A stretch of 64,000 bases of DNA from Gari tellinella (taxonomy: Eukaryota; Mollusca; Bivalvia; Cardiida; Psammobiidae): NCBI GenBank assembly GCA_922989275.2, contig OV277859.1, positions 88,718,198-88,782,197 on the forward strand, written 5' to 3'. A model generated the notes under the pieces. That model was not told the origin of the DNA. It made no database searches and saw only the letters and a program-made list of their open reading frames with translations. Within the stretch, counting starts at the first letter, position 1. Each line of letters begins with the position of its first letter. The position numbers and the translations under genes are program-made. This document shows positions 10,726 to 20,792 of this stretch, one piece after another.

Positions 10726-13516
10726 TGGTATATACTAGTAAGCTAACATCTCTGTCATGCGGTGAAATCATTCCGATCGACAGTTTCAGATATATCAGAT
10801 AAAAACAGAGAGCCACCCATTCACCACATTAAGGTAAGTTTGAGTTTATTTTTCAACAATAGGAGTGTGGTCACTCAATCTTGTCATTACCCTGAACCAT
10901 TACAAATATATACAACTCTTAATATAATAGTGCCTTTCATATTGCCGCCTGGTGGGACTGTTCGTGTGCTGATTAGATTAATTGGCTAGTCAAGCGGACA
11001 TGGTAGCTCGACAAGGCAGTAATTTATTTTCAAACAGGCAAGTTGTTAACTTGTGACCCGTTAAAACTGACCAGACTGATAAGATGATGTCTGCTGTAGT
11101 AAGACTGTATAAAATTTACTTTGATATATTTACAAGTATCAGAGATAACTTGTACCAATAATAATGAATAATGCTGAAAAGGTAACGCGATCCTTTTCAT
11201 CCTAGGTGTAACATGACTAGCCTTTTGCAAATAGATTGCATCCAGATCAAACCTAGTATAAAGCAGTATCTGGTCTGATTCCAAACTGTTTAGCTCTTAT
11301 ATTCTTCTTGTTTTAGGTTTAAAAAAACCCATAAAAACTGCTTGGTTTGTTTTTGTTTGTTGGGCAGACTATATTTGAAGCAGACTGCAATTTAGCATGG
11401 TAAGGTCAAACATTGTTGTTTGACTCATTAGTAACAAACAGTGCAGACAATGAGCAAATTGCTTTATAAGTTATCTGAACAGAGTCAGCACTGTTTTTCT
11501 ATACCCCAAATGCTTTTATTCAAAGGTACTTTTTAAAAAAAATTGAGATGTAACCATTTCTCTTGTAGTGGTTATCAAAATTTGTGATAATTGTTTAATT
11601 TTGTTACAGACAGAAGGTATCTGAAGATGTATGTGTAATTGTGTCTATCAAAGGCGTCACTAAGTTGAGCTAAGGTTAAAACGTCTTGACATTCAAGATC
11701 TTAACCCTTTCACTGACATAACCTAGTTCAATGGTGATTTTCAAACAGACTGGGTTCTGATCAGAATTCGAGTAACACTGCGTCTGCATCCAAACTGTTT
11801 GACACTCATTGCCATATAACTTGTGTCAATTGTAACTAAATTTGATTTTTAAGAGATAAAAGCAGATGACAATTTTTAAAGGATATAACTTCATGAAAGT
11901 AAAGAGGTAATGATTGAGTGCGAATGAATTGAATTGAGTAATGAATGACTAAGTGTGTTGCCTCCCAAGCTTTGCTAGTTAATAAAGTGATGTCTGCTCA
12001 ATTTATCAGCATCTGATTTTAAGAAATTTCAGTTTTGATTTAAGTGAATGTCAGTTTAAAAAAATCAAATGTTGGTGTACCCCCTAAGATTTAATAACTT
12101 TTTTAAATAACATTTATTAATTTTGATTGATCAAAACACTATATGACATCATGAGGAAGATTCAATGTATTGCTGATAGTAATATCTAGGTACCAAAAAT
12201 GTTCATTATAGAGATATTGTAATGAAAGGTTGACCATATGGTGTGCGTATATTTCATCTCTGTCGACATTTAATTACATCTACGTTTGGCTAATTGACAG
12301 GGGTGAAAATAAACACAACATATAATTTAACAAAGCAATTACTGTACTATCTAGAGATGACAGCCTGAACAAGAGATAACATACCTTTAGCTAGCAGTGT
12401 TTGCTCCTGCATACTCATCGTGTAAAACAGTATTTTAACATCGCATACATTTGATTTCATAATATAAATATACACTGCCTACGAATACGTTCATTTAACC
12501 TCAGAAATGTGAAATTCAACCTCCAGTTCTTTTTCTACATATTTCGGCACTGATCAGGAGCATACCCTTTAGACGACCACATAGTTAAGCTATTACCCTA
12601 TATCAGTCTCCTGTCCAATACATTGTAAGCCCCATCATCACAACTGTAATTACGTGTGTCCTGTTTCAAACAGCATTAAATATTGCCATTAGATACACGT
12701 CAAAGTGATAGAAGTGATAACTGATTAGAACCAATTAGAGTGCCACCTGGTCTGCTTTGATATATTGTTTTGTGGGTAAATATCTGAACATGTGAACCAA
12801 TTCTTACAGCTGTGTGAAAACACTAGTCTCTTGATTTCATCACTTTTTGTAAAAATCTATTAAACGGTTTCCGCTTCTTTTTACCTTTTGCTGTAATCAA
12901 TCTTTATTAAGAATATATAGCAAACTCGTTTAACTATATGCAAACATATTTACACTGAAACTTCTCTATATGGATAAGACAAAATTGGATAAGACGGATT
13001 AATGTTCAAGGTCCCTAGGATTTCGTTTTAAATGAGCTTTACTGTATATTTTCCATTTAACCCTTATTACACCAAACATGATGTCTGCTCCTCATGTTTC
13101 GTGTACTTAATTTCTTTCATCAACTATGGTTGAGACATCGATGTGTCAAAAATGATTAACATGCTTTACCATTCAGTGAAATATAATATCAGACATTGCT
13201 TTTTCGATAGCTATTTGTATACATTAATCACCAAAGTACTCGCAGTACTGTTGTGATGATACGGTATATTTAGTAACTTGGCTACTCAGCGTTAGGAACG
13301 TGTTCACTAGCAATAATGATGGAAACAGTATTTACAGATACAGTAAGAAAATCCTAATAAGGTTGTAGATTCTCTCCAGAGTTTATAGCACACATCATTT
13401 AACATATTTGCATTTCAAAGATGCAAGTCGGTTAAATTTACTATTTGGAATTAATAGCATAAGATCGAATGCATTTTACACCATAGCAAGCATAATCATA
13501 TCATATAGTAAATATA

Positions 13517-13850
13517 TACTGTGCTTCCTCTCTACAACAACATCCATTGGGTGACAATTATTGTGTGTGTTGTTCGGAGGGAGTTTATAGAGAGGGGGGA
13601 AGTAATACCCTAAGAGATCTGCGTTAGACTTAGCTTACATTTGCAAACTGTTTGTCACTCGTCTGTATGTTTTTTCTGTTAAAAATAACCAATACCTAAT
13701 TTGGAGAAAAACAGCAGACGATAATTTCAAGCAGACGATATTGCAGTCGAGATAGCGTTAGATACAATTGCCTTGTTTGGGGAACACCCGCAAGTAGTGT
13801 TGTAAGGAGGGACTCGTTGTTCGGAGAATGTTGTAAGGAGGGAGTACTGT
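13517..13850. mobile_element. Old MITE (family I) nested in the left arm
   Basis: Ends ACTGTGCTTCCTCTCTACAAC and TTGTAAGGAGGGAGTACTGT. The interior has GCAGACGATAATTTC and GCAGACGATATTGCAG words. It is diverged relative to 8456-8772. An identical mirrored copy is at 20960-21293. Confidence 0.65.
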
Positions 13851-14017
13851 ATGCGTTTACCTTGGTTTCTGTGTTGATATTAAAATGTAATGAATCAAGT
13901 TTTCATAATACCATGTATACCGAGTTTTAAATAGATGGTCAATGTAAATAGGAATAAATACGAAAAAGACTCAAGCAGGAAACGTAACACAAACAATACA
14001 CCCACCTCTCAAGCAGA

Positions 14018-14041
14018 ACACACACACACATAGTCATACCA

Positions 14042-14078
<37 letters not shown>

Positions 14079-14106
14079 CACACACGCACGCACGCACGCA
14101 CTCACT
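14018..14106. repeat. (CA)n / (GCAC)n microsatellite in the left arm
   Basis: Three CA runs separated by short interruptions, ending in GCAC repeats. The mirrored (TG)n at 20704-20792 has the same interruptions and length. Confidence 0.95.
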
Positions 14107-14444
14107 CAATACCATTGACTTATTCCAAGTCATATAGTCTCAACCTTTTCAACTTATTTAACATTTTAATTTGAGTGGCAAACAGTTTGCCCGGTGTCTG
14201 ATCTGGTTCCATACTGTTTGTAGTGAACATAAAGACTGTAATAGCATAAAGCCATTTTTTTTAGAAAGAATAACTTCCTTTTAATGTGTCAGATTTACTC
14301 TATAAAATAGAGAATACGATATTATTTCCTATTTAAATGCAGCCGAAACGCAAACGCTAAAAATAACATGTAGAAAATTGCATTTTTGTTTAGAAATTCT
14401 TATCAATTTCCATGCTGGCCAACACTCCAGCTGTTCAAGGTAGA

Positions 14445-14820
14445 GACCCGGACCTGCCCCGCATGTGCCGGTAAAGCTTCGGCATTCCACGGCAATGCCC
14501 CGGATAAGCCGGTTCTGGTTATCTGTCCCGGTGACTCCCGGTTGTATTAAACATTGTAAAGCACCCAGGACTGTTTGCCGGTGCGAATCAGATAAAAAAA
14601 AGGTTCATCCCGGATCCTCCCGGTCGCCTCCCGGTGCCGCAACGGTTGGACTCCCGGTCGCCTCCCGGTGCCGCAACGGTTGGACTCCCGGTCGCCTCCC
14701 GGTGCCACAACGGTTGGACTCCCGGTGACTGCCGGTCCGCTCAACCACGGTGCCGCAAAGGTTGGACTCCCGGTGATTGCCGGTCCGCTCAACCACGGTG
14801 TCGCAACGGTTGGACTCCCA
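14445..14820. repeat. GC-rich CCGG tandem array, 34-bp and 48-bp units
   Basis: GGTTGGACTC recurs at 14644, 14678, 14712, 14760 and 14808, i.e. two 34-bp then two 48-bp steps. Units carry CCTCCCGGTGCCGCAACGG or TGCCGGTCCGCTCAACCACG. The preceding 200 bp has many isolated CCGG words. This block contrasts sharply with the AT-rich surroundings. Open frames across it are repeat artefacts. Confidence 0.85.
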
Positions 14821-14821
14821 A

Positions 14822-15733
14822 ATAATTTGTTTTCATTAGTTGTTTTTTTCGTACAGTTCAAGAATAAATAATTTAAAACAAACTGTTAATCCAAAAACAT
14901 GATTGGTGTATTGTTTTATGTATAATTTATATCAAACGTTTTACAAACAAATAATTTGTTTTCATTAGTGTTTTTTTTTTCGTACAGTTCAAGAATAAAT
15001 AATTTAAACAAACTGTTAATTCAAAAACATGATTGGAGTATTGTTTTATGTATAATTTATATCAAACGTTTTACAAACAAACAAGTTGTTTTCAGTAGTG
15101 TTTTTGTTTCGTACAGTTCAAGAATAAATAATTTAAACAAACTGTTAATCCAAAAATATGATTGGAGTATTGTTTTATGTATAATTTATATCAAACGTTT
15201 TACAAACAAATGATTTGTTTTCAGTAGTATTTTTTTTTTCGAACAGTTCAAGAATAAATAATTTAAACAAACTGTTAATCCAAAAACATGATAGGTGTAT
15301 TGTTTTATGTATAATTTATATCAAACGTTTTACAAACAAATAATTTGTTTTCATTAGTGGTTTTTGTTTCGTACAGTTCAAGAATAAATAATTTAAACAA
15401 ACTGTTAATTCAAAAATATGATTGGAGTATTGTTTTATGTATAATTTATATCAAACGTTTTACAAACAAATGTTTTGTTTTCAGTAGTGTTTTTTTTTTT
15501 CGTACAGTTCAAGAATAAATAATTTAAACAAACTGTTAATCCAAAAAAAACATGATTGGTGTATTGTTTTATGTATAATTTATATCAAACGTTTTACAAA
15601 CAAACAATTAGTTTTCAGTAGTGGTTTTTTCCCGTACAGTTTAAGAATAAATAGTTTAAACAAACTATTAATTCAAAAATATGATTGGAGTATTGTTTTA
15701 TGTATAATTTATATCAAACATTTTACAAACAAA
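14822..15733. repeat. AT-rich tandem array, about seven ~130-bp units
   Basis: CGTACAGTTCAAGAATAAAT recurs at ~130-bp steps (about 14850, 14982, 15111, 15240, 15371, 15500, 15633), each unit also carrying TTTATATCAAACGTTTTACA. Units differ by single bases and in T-run length. Small ORFs in it are repeat artefacts. Mirrored at 19077-19988. Confidence 0.9.
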
Positions 15734-15790
15734 TAAATGACTTGTATGTATTCATGCAGTAAAGGATTATACAATATCTAATTTATTTTC

Positions 15791-16483
15791 AGCTTTTGGA
15801 GAAAGTTTGGACAACGGGCGAATTTGTGCCAAACAAAGTACATTCATCAATCAGAGGCAGATGAGTTCTTCAAACTTTTGACAGACACTACAAAACAAGT
15901 CAAGAATTTCCAAATCATAACAGATGATATCATGCACTTGGAATGGGAACATAACACAGGGTTTGTTCCAGATGATTCAAAAACTAACATTTTTCTAGCA
16001 TCCTTTACTACTACTTATGCCAGATTACGTCTTTATGATATGCTAGAAAAAATTGGCGACAGAGTGCTTTACATGGATACAGATAGTTGTATATATGTGT
16101 CAAAACCCAGGTGTTATGAGCCAGAGTTAGGTGATTATTTAGGACAACTAACAAATGAATTGAAACAAGGTGAATATATAACTCAATTTGTGACAGCAGG
16201 TGCCAAGAACTACGCTTATTTGACCAATACAGACAGACATCTGTGTAAAGTACGCGGCTTTACTTTAAACTATGCTAACAGCCAACTGATTAACTTTCAA
16301 GTGGTCAAAGATCTAGTGACGACCAATCACAACCACAGTGTGATGACTAGAAATAATTCTAAAATATGCAGGGACAAACGGAAAAGAAAACTATACAACA
16401 GAACTGAACACAAAACCTACAGAATGGTGTTCACTAAAAGAGTGATACAACATGATTTGACAACACTCCCGTATGGTTATTAA
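15791..16483 (+). pseudogene. Maverick-type protein-primed DNA polymerase B, C-terminal fragment
   Basis: In a complete Maverick this enzyme copies the linear element by protein-primed synthesis. The in-frame sequence starts SFWRKFGQR, the second half of polymerase motif B, right after a splice-acceptor-like TTTATTTTCAG. Motif C is intact (YMDTDS, encoded about 16072-16089), followed by the thumb region with GDYLGQL, TAGAKNYAY and KVRGF signatures, and ends LPYGY-stop. About 230 codons remain of an enzyme normally near 1000 or more. The 3'-5' exonuclease, motif A and the first half of motif B are absent, so it cannot be active. The upstream neighbour is the tandem array, not coding sequence. 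The nominal start at 15824 is TTG and not a real start. Poxviral or cellular polymerases are less likely given the FWxKFGQR and KVRGF signatures. Confidence 0.85.
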
Positions 16484-16535
16484 CCTTGCAAAGGCCTTAC
16501 AAACCTTAGTTGCATATTTTTTTAAATCTATGTAG

Positions 16536-16784
16536 ATGTCTAAAATATACCCTCAGTTTGTAAAATATCATTGTATGTTATCAAACAGTATAAGGGTGTA
16601 TATATACAAATGTAATAGTTGCTTACCCTTGTCTGATCAAAGTATAAAGAGTTTGGCACCACATGAACCATTCATTCAATTCATGTCCAGCCGTCGTAAC
16701 AGTATCAAACAAAAACGCTTGAAACTTGTGCAACACAGACAAGCCCTGGTTTTATTGTTAAAACATATTATTCCAATCTTCTGA
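16536..16784 (+). CDS. Small basic Maverick-type protein spanning the arm/core junction
   Basis: An 82-residue ORF starting ATG 53 bp after the polymerase stop. Its C-terminal half is basic then hydrophobic (SIKQKRLKLVQ followed by a Leu/Ile-rich end, LLLKHIIPIF). It resembles the small KR-rich protein, usually with a Gly-Gly-Phe hydrophobic tail, that I recall accompanying polB in many invertebrate Mavericks and adintoviruses; a virion or core role has been suggested for such proteins, but here this is inference. The Gly-Gly is replaced (HRQA). The arm boundary at 16623 falls near codon 29, so the right arm carries only its first part (18187-18274). The N-terminal part before about residue 35 may be shortened relative to relatives. 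Confidence 0.55.
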   Translation: MSKIYPQFVKYHCMLSNSIRVYIYKCNSCLPLSDQSIKSLAPHEPFIQFMSSRRNSIKQKRLKLVQHRQALVLLLKHIIPIF

Positions 16785-16786
16785 AT

Positions 16787-17413
16787 ATGAGTAGAGAATT
16801 AATTCTTATACCCAAAAGACGTTATGATCAATTGGTCTCTACTGGATTACCTAAAGAATGTGCAGACAGTGGACAGTCACAAACACAGACAGACCAATTA
16901 GAACAACAACAACAACCACTTGACTATGATCTGCCTCAACAGACATCCCATGCAGCAGACAATGTCGACCTGATGCTATCCATGCTTGAATATAGTGTGC
17001 CTAAACAAAACTACAAAAGAGCAGTTGGATTATATAAACTCTTAACTGGGCATAAACCCATTATCTCATGGAATGACAAGGGTAATCTTATCTATAAAGG
17101 AACACTTCTCCCAAATTCTCACATTATTGACTTAATTAAACACGCCGTATCACCTTTGAGCAAATTTGCACCGGAAGGCTACCGACAGTTTTATGATGCT
17201 ACGAGAGAGATACACATACCATCCAGTTTAATAGCAAATAGACGATCACCAGCAGAGCAAATCCAGACATTACCTGGGAACCCTAACCTTAAATCAACCC
17301 CTAAATATTTGACTGGCGGACAACATATGTTCATCAGAGGAATAGCATCGCAGGGGCTTCCAGGAGAGAAGGAGAAAAAAACAAAACACAAAATACAATG
17401 GCTCAAATATTAA
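16787..17413 (+). CDS. Maverick-type hypothetical protein (SRELILIPK family)
   Basis: A 208-residue ORF with ATG just 3 bp after the preceding stop, suggesting a compact viral-style pair. It begins with a hydrophobic-then-basic signature (SRELILIPKRRYDQL), then has a Gln-rich linker (about residues 30-55) and a conserved-looking middle domain (ISWNDKGNLIYKG, then SHIIDLI and KFAPEGYRQF). The order LIPK..Y..L, W-D-x-G, S/N-I-x-DLI, P-x-G-x-x-x-F matches a protein I recall recurring beside polB in invertebrate Maverick-like elements. Its biochemical role is unknown to me; a structural role is possible. It is present once, in the core only, and is intact. Confidence 0.6.
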   Translation: MSRELILIPKRRYDQLVSTGLPKECADSGQSQTQTDQLEQQQQPLDYDLPQQTSHAADNVDLMLSMLEYSVPKQNYKRAVGLYKLLTGHKPIISWNDKGNLIYKGTLLPNSHIIDLIKHAVSPLSKFAPEGYRQFYDATREIHIPSSLIANRRSPAEQIQTLPGNPNLKSTPKYLTGGQHMFIRGIASQGLPGEKEKKTKHKIQWLKY

Positions 17414-17464
17414 TTTTCTTTTTTTATTGTTTTTCTGTTATTGTTGTTTTTGTACATATTGTAA

Positions 17465-17470
17465 AATAAA
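17465..17470 (+). promoter_or_regulatory. Polyadenylation signal AATAAA for the core genes
   Basis: AATAAA lies 52 bp after the stop of the 16787-17413 ORF, within T-rich sequence. Confidence 0.5.
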
Positions 17471-17554
17471 ACATTGTAAATATCTCTTTTCACTTTGTTT
17501 TTATTCATTATTAATGTTCAGCATACAAACGCTTAAGAATTAACTATGTCTCAT

Positions 17555-18186
17555 ATTAACCCTTTTCACTCCTTAACACAAATAAATCTGTTGAGCAAAA
17601 GGTTTCGATCCAGATGAGACTCAACCTTAAGCCAACTTCCACCAGGATCCAAACTTTATATCACTCCTATGAATACATATACTCAATCACAATGCCTGAA
17701 CGTTTGACATTGAAAACAAGGTGACAGTTATAGAGCAAAAATACACTCTTTAAATTTGGTAGTGAAAGAGTTAATTTGAATTGCATAAGAATAGTATTGT
17801 ACAGCACTATGTAAACTCTTATCTATATTGGTTTTACCATTTACTCCATAGACTGTGTTTATCGTTTAGTTTTGGAGGATACTGAGCACTATAAGCAAGT
17901 TGAAAGTAAAGCTGCTTTATACTCAATTTGCTTTAAGTCACAATCTACTACCCTATCCAAAACATTCTCTTGGTTATATGCCTGTATAAACTATTTTCTT
18001 CAGTGATGGAATAAATTAAATGAAGTAAAATAATGAGTATCTATGGAGTAAAAGGTTAACTTGTGTTTGACAAAAGGATGTTATTAAAAAAAAGACATCT
18101 ATTACCAGACCAGGATATGAAGACTGTGATACACATCTGACATTTAACACCTGATTAACCCTGTAAAGACCTGACATGATCCTTGT
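17555..18186. other. Non-coding part of the core with two decayed TTAA-type MITEs
   Basis: About 17556-17775 runs from TTAACCCTTTTCACTCC to GTAGTGAAAGAGTTAA and contains a degenerate hairpin (CGATCCAGATGAGAC..CAGGATCCAAAC): family A. About 17830-18060 runs from ACCATTTACTCCATAG to CTATGGAGTAAAAGGTTAA with a degenerate AGTAAAGC hairpin: family B. Both are older-looking than the free copies elsewhere. Confidence 0.55.
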
Positions 18187-18274
18187 AGCAACTATTACAT
18201 TTGTATATATACACCCTTATACTGTTTGATAACATACAATGATATTTTACAAACTGAGGGTATATTTTAGACAT
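18187..18274 (-). pseudogene. Truncated copy of the small basic ORF in the right arm
   Basis: The first ~29 codons of the 16536-16784 ORF, cut at the inner edge of the arm (18187). The sequence beyond is unrelated core DNA. Confidence 0.7.
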
Positions 18275-18326
18275 CTACATAGATTTAAAAAAATATGCAA
18301 CTAAGGTTTGTAAGGCCTTTGCAAGG

Positions 18327-19019
18327 TTAATAACCATACGGGAGTGTTGTCAAATCATGTTGTATCACTCTTTTAGTGAACACCATTCTGTAGGTTTTGT
18401 GTTCAGTTCTGTTGTATAGTTTTCTTTTCCGTTTGTCCCTGCATATTTTAGAATTATTTCTAGTCATCACACTGTGGTTGTGATTGGTCGTCACTAGATC
18501 TTTGACCACTTGAAAGTTAATCAGTTGGCTGTTAGCATAGTTTAAAGTAAAGCCGCGTACTTTACACAGATGTCTGTCTGTATTGGTCAAATAAGCGTAG
18601 TTCTTGGCACCTGCTGTCACAAATTGAGTTATATATTCACCTTGTTTCAATTCATTTGTTAGTTGTCCTAAATAATCACCTAACTCTGGCTCATAACACC
18701 TGGGTTTTGACACATATATACAACTATCTGTATCCATGTAAAGCACTCTGTCGCCAATTTTTTCTAGCATATCATAAAGACGTAATCTGGCATAAGTAGT
18801 AGTAAAGGATGCTAGAAAAATGTTAGTTTTTGAATCATCTGGAACAAACCCTGTGTTATGTTCCCATTCCAAGTGCATGATATCATCTGTTATGATTTGG
18901 AAATTCTTGACTTGTTTTGTAGTGTCTGTCAAAAGTTTGAAGAACTCATCTGCCTCTGATTGATGAATGTACTTTGTTTGGCACAAATTCGCCCGTTGTC
19001 CAAACTTTCTCCAAAAGCT
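18327..19019 (-). pseudogene. Mirror copy of the polymerase B C-terminal fragment
   Basis: Same content as 15791-16483 on the opposite strand: begins after the TTTTCAG acceptor-like site with SFWRKFGQR, contains motif C YMDTDS, ends LPYGY-stop. It translates to the same protein as its partner. It lacks exonuclease, motif A and part of motif B, so is inactive. The two copies converge toward the core. Confidence 0.85.
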
Positions 19020-19076
19020 GAAAATAAATTAGATATTGTATAATCCTTTACTGCATGAATACATACAAGTCATTTA

Positions 19077-19988
19077 TTTGTTTGTAAAATGTTTGATATA
19101 AATTATACATAAAACAATACTCCAATCATATTTTTGAATTAATAGTTTGTTTAAACTATTTATTCTTAAACTGTACGGGAAAAAACCACTACTGAAAACT
19201 AATTGTTTGTTTGTAAAACGTTTGATATAAATTATACATAAAACAATACACCAATCATGTTTTTTTTGGATTAACAGTTTGTTTAAATTATTTATTCTTG
19301 AACTGTACGAAAAAAAAAAACACTACTGAAAACAAAACATTTGTTTGTAAAACGTTTGATATAAATTATACATAAAACAATACTCCAATCATATTTTTGA
19401 ATTAACAGTTTGTTTAAATTATTTATTCTTGAACTGTACGAAACAAAAACCACTAATGAAAACAAATTATTTGTTTGTAAAACGTTTGATATAAATTATA
19501 CATAAAACAATACACCTATCATGTTTTTGGATTAACAGTTTGTTTAAATTATTTATTCTTGAACTGTTCGAAAAAAAAAATACTACTGAAAACAAATCAT
19601 TTGTTTGTAAAACGTTTGATATAAATTATACATAAAACAATACTCCAATCATATTTTTGGATTAACAGTTTGTTTAAATTATTTATTCTTGAACTGTACG
19701 AAACAAAAACACTACTGAAAACAACTTGTTTGTTTGTAAAACGTTTGATATAAATTATACATAAAACAATACTCCAATCATGTTTTTGAATTAACAGTTT
19801 GTTTAAATTATTTATTCTTGAACTGTACGAAAAAAAAAACACTAATGAAAACAAATTATTTGTTTGTAAAACGTTTGATATAAATTATACATAAAACAAT
19901 ACACCAATCATGTTTTTGGATTAACAGTTTGTTTTAAATTATTTATTCTTGAACTGTACGAAAAAAACAACTAATGAAAACAAATTAT
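19077..19988. repeat. Mirror ~130-bp tandem array
   Basis: The reverse complement of 14822-15733; about seven units with TGTAAAACGTTTGATATAAA in each. Confidence 0.9.
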
Positions 19989-19989
19989 T

Positions 19990-20365
19990 TGGGAGTCCAA
20001 CCGTTGCGACACCGTGGTTGAGCGGACCGGCAATCACCGGGAGTCCAACCTTTGCGGCACCGTGGTTGAGCGGACCGGCAGTCACCGGGAGTCCAACCGT
20101 TGTGGCACCGGGAGGCGACCGGGAGTCCAACCGTTGCGGCACCGGGAGGCGACCGGGAGTCCAACCGTTGCGGCACCGGGAGGCGACCGGGAGGATCCGG
20201 GATGAACCTTTTTTTTATCTGATTCGCACCGGCAAACAGTCCTGGGTGCTTTACAATGTTTAATACAACCGGGAGTCACCGGGACAGATAACCAGAACCG
20301 GCTTATCCGGGGCATTGCCGTGGAATGCCGAAGCTTTACCGGCACATGCGGGGCAGGTCCGGGTC
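19990..20365. repeat. Mirror CCGG-rich tandem array
   Basis: The reverse complement of 14445-14820 with the same 48/48/34/34-bp spacing. Confidence 0.85.
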
Positions 20366-20703
20366 TCTACCTTGAACAGCTGGAGTGTTGGCCAGCATGG
20401 AAATTGATAAGAATTTCTAAACAAAAATGCAATTTTCTACATGTTATTTTTAGCGTTTGCGTTTCGGCTGCATTTAAATAGGAAATAATATCGTATTCTC
20501 TATTTTATAGAGTAAATCTGACACATTAAAAGGAAGTTATTCTTTCTAAAAAAAATGGCTTTATGCTATTACAGTCTTTATGTTCACTACAAACAGTATG
20601 GAACCAGATCAGACACCGGGCAAACTGTTTGCCACTCAAATTAAAATGTTAAATAAGTTGAAAAGGTTGAGACTATATGACTTGGAATAAGTCAATGGTA
20701 TTG

Positions 20704-20731
20704 AGTGAGTGCGTGCGTGCGTGCGTGTGTG

Positions 20732-20768
<37 letters not shown>

Positions 20769-20792
20769 TGGTATGACTATGTGTGTGTGTGT
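20704..20792. repeat. Mirror (TG)n microsatellite
   Basis: The reverse complement of 14018-14106, with identical run lengths and interruptions. Confidence 0.95.

Larger units (their letters stand above)
10430..16623 (+). repeat. Left arm (terminal inverted repeat) of the Maverick-derived element
   Basis: In order it holds: terminal ~130 bp; 30-bp-period TGTGTAATACACA array; about 2.8 kb of unassigned DNA with degenerate hairpin MITE remnants (11224-11293, 11742-11803); an old family I MITE (13517-13850); a (CA)n tract; a tip-deleted hairpin (14178-14222); a CCGG-rich array; a ~130-bp array; and the polymerase remnant. The arm ends at 16623 inside the small ORF 16536-16784. From about 10800 to 13500 I see no gene. 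Confidence 0.85.

Noticed and set aside
13939..14133. Cys/Val-rich ORF across the CA repeat
   Set aside because: It is a translation of (TG)n and (GTGC)n repeats; the same holds for the mirror frame at 20677-20871.
14465..15213. Several overlapping ORFs in the arrays of the Maverick arm
   Set aside because: All arise from unit periodicity in the CCGG and ~130-bp arrays. They have repeated peptide phrases and no family resemblance.
16600..18200. A complete Maverick gene set hidden in the core
   Set aside because: Only 1,563 bp is unique, the rest after 17413 is non-coding with MITE remains. No integrase, ATPase, protease or capsid motif is seen on either strand.
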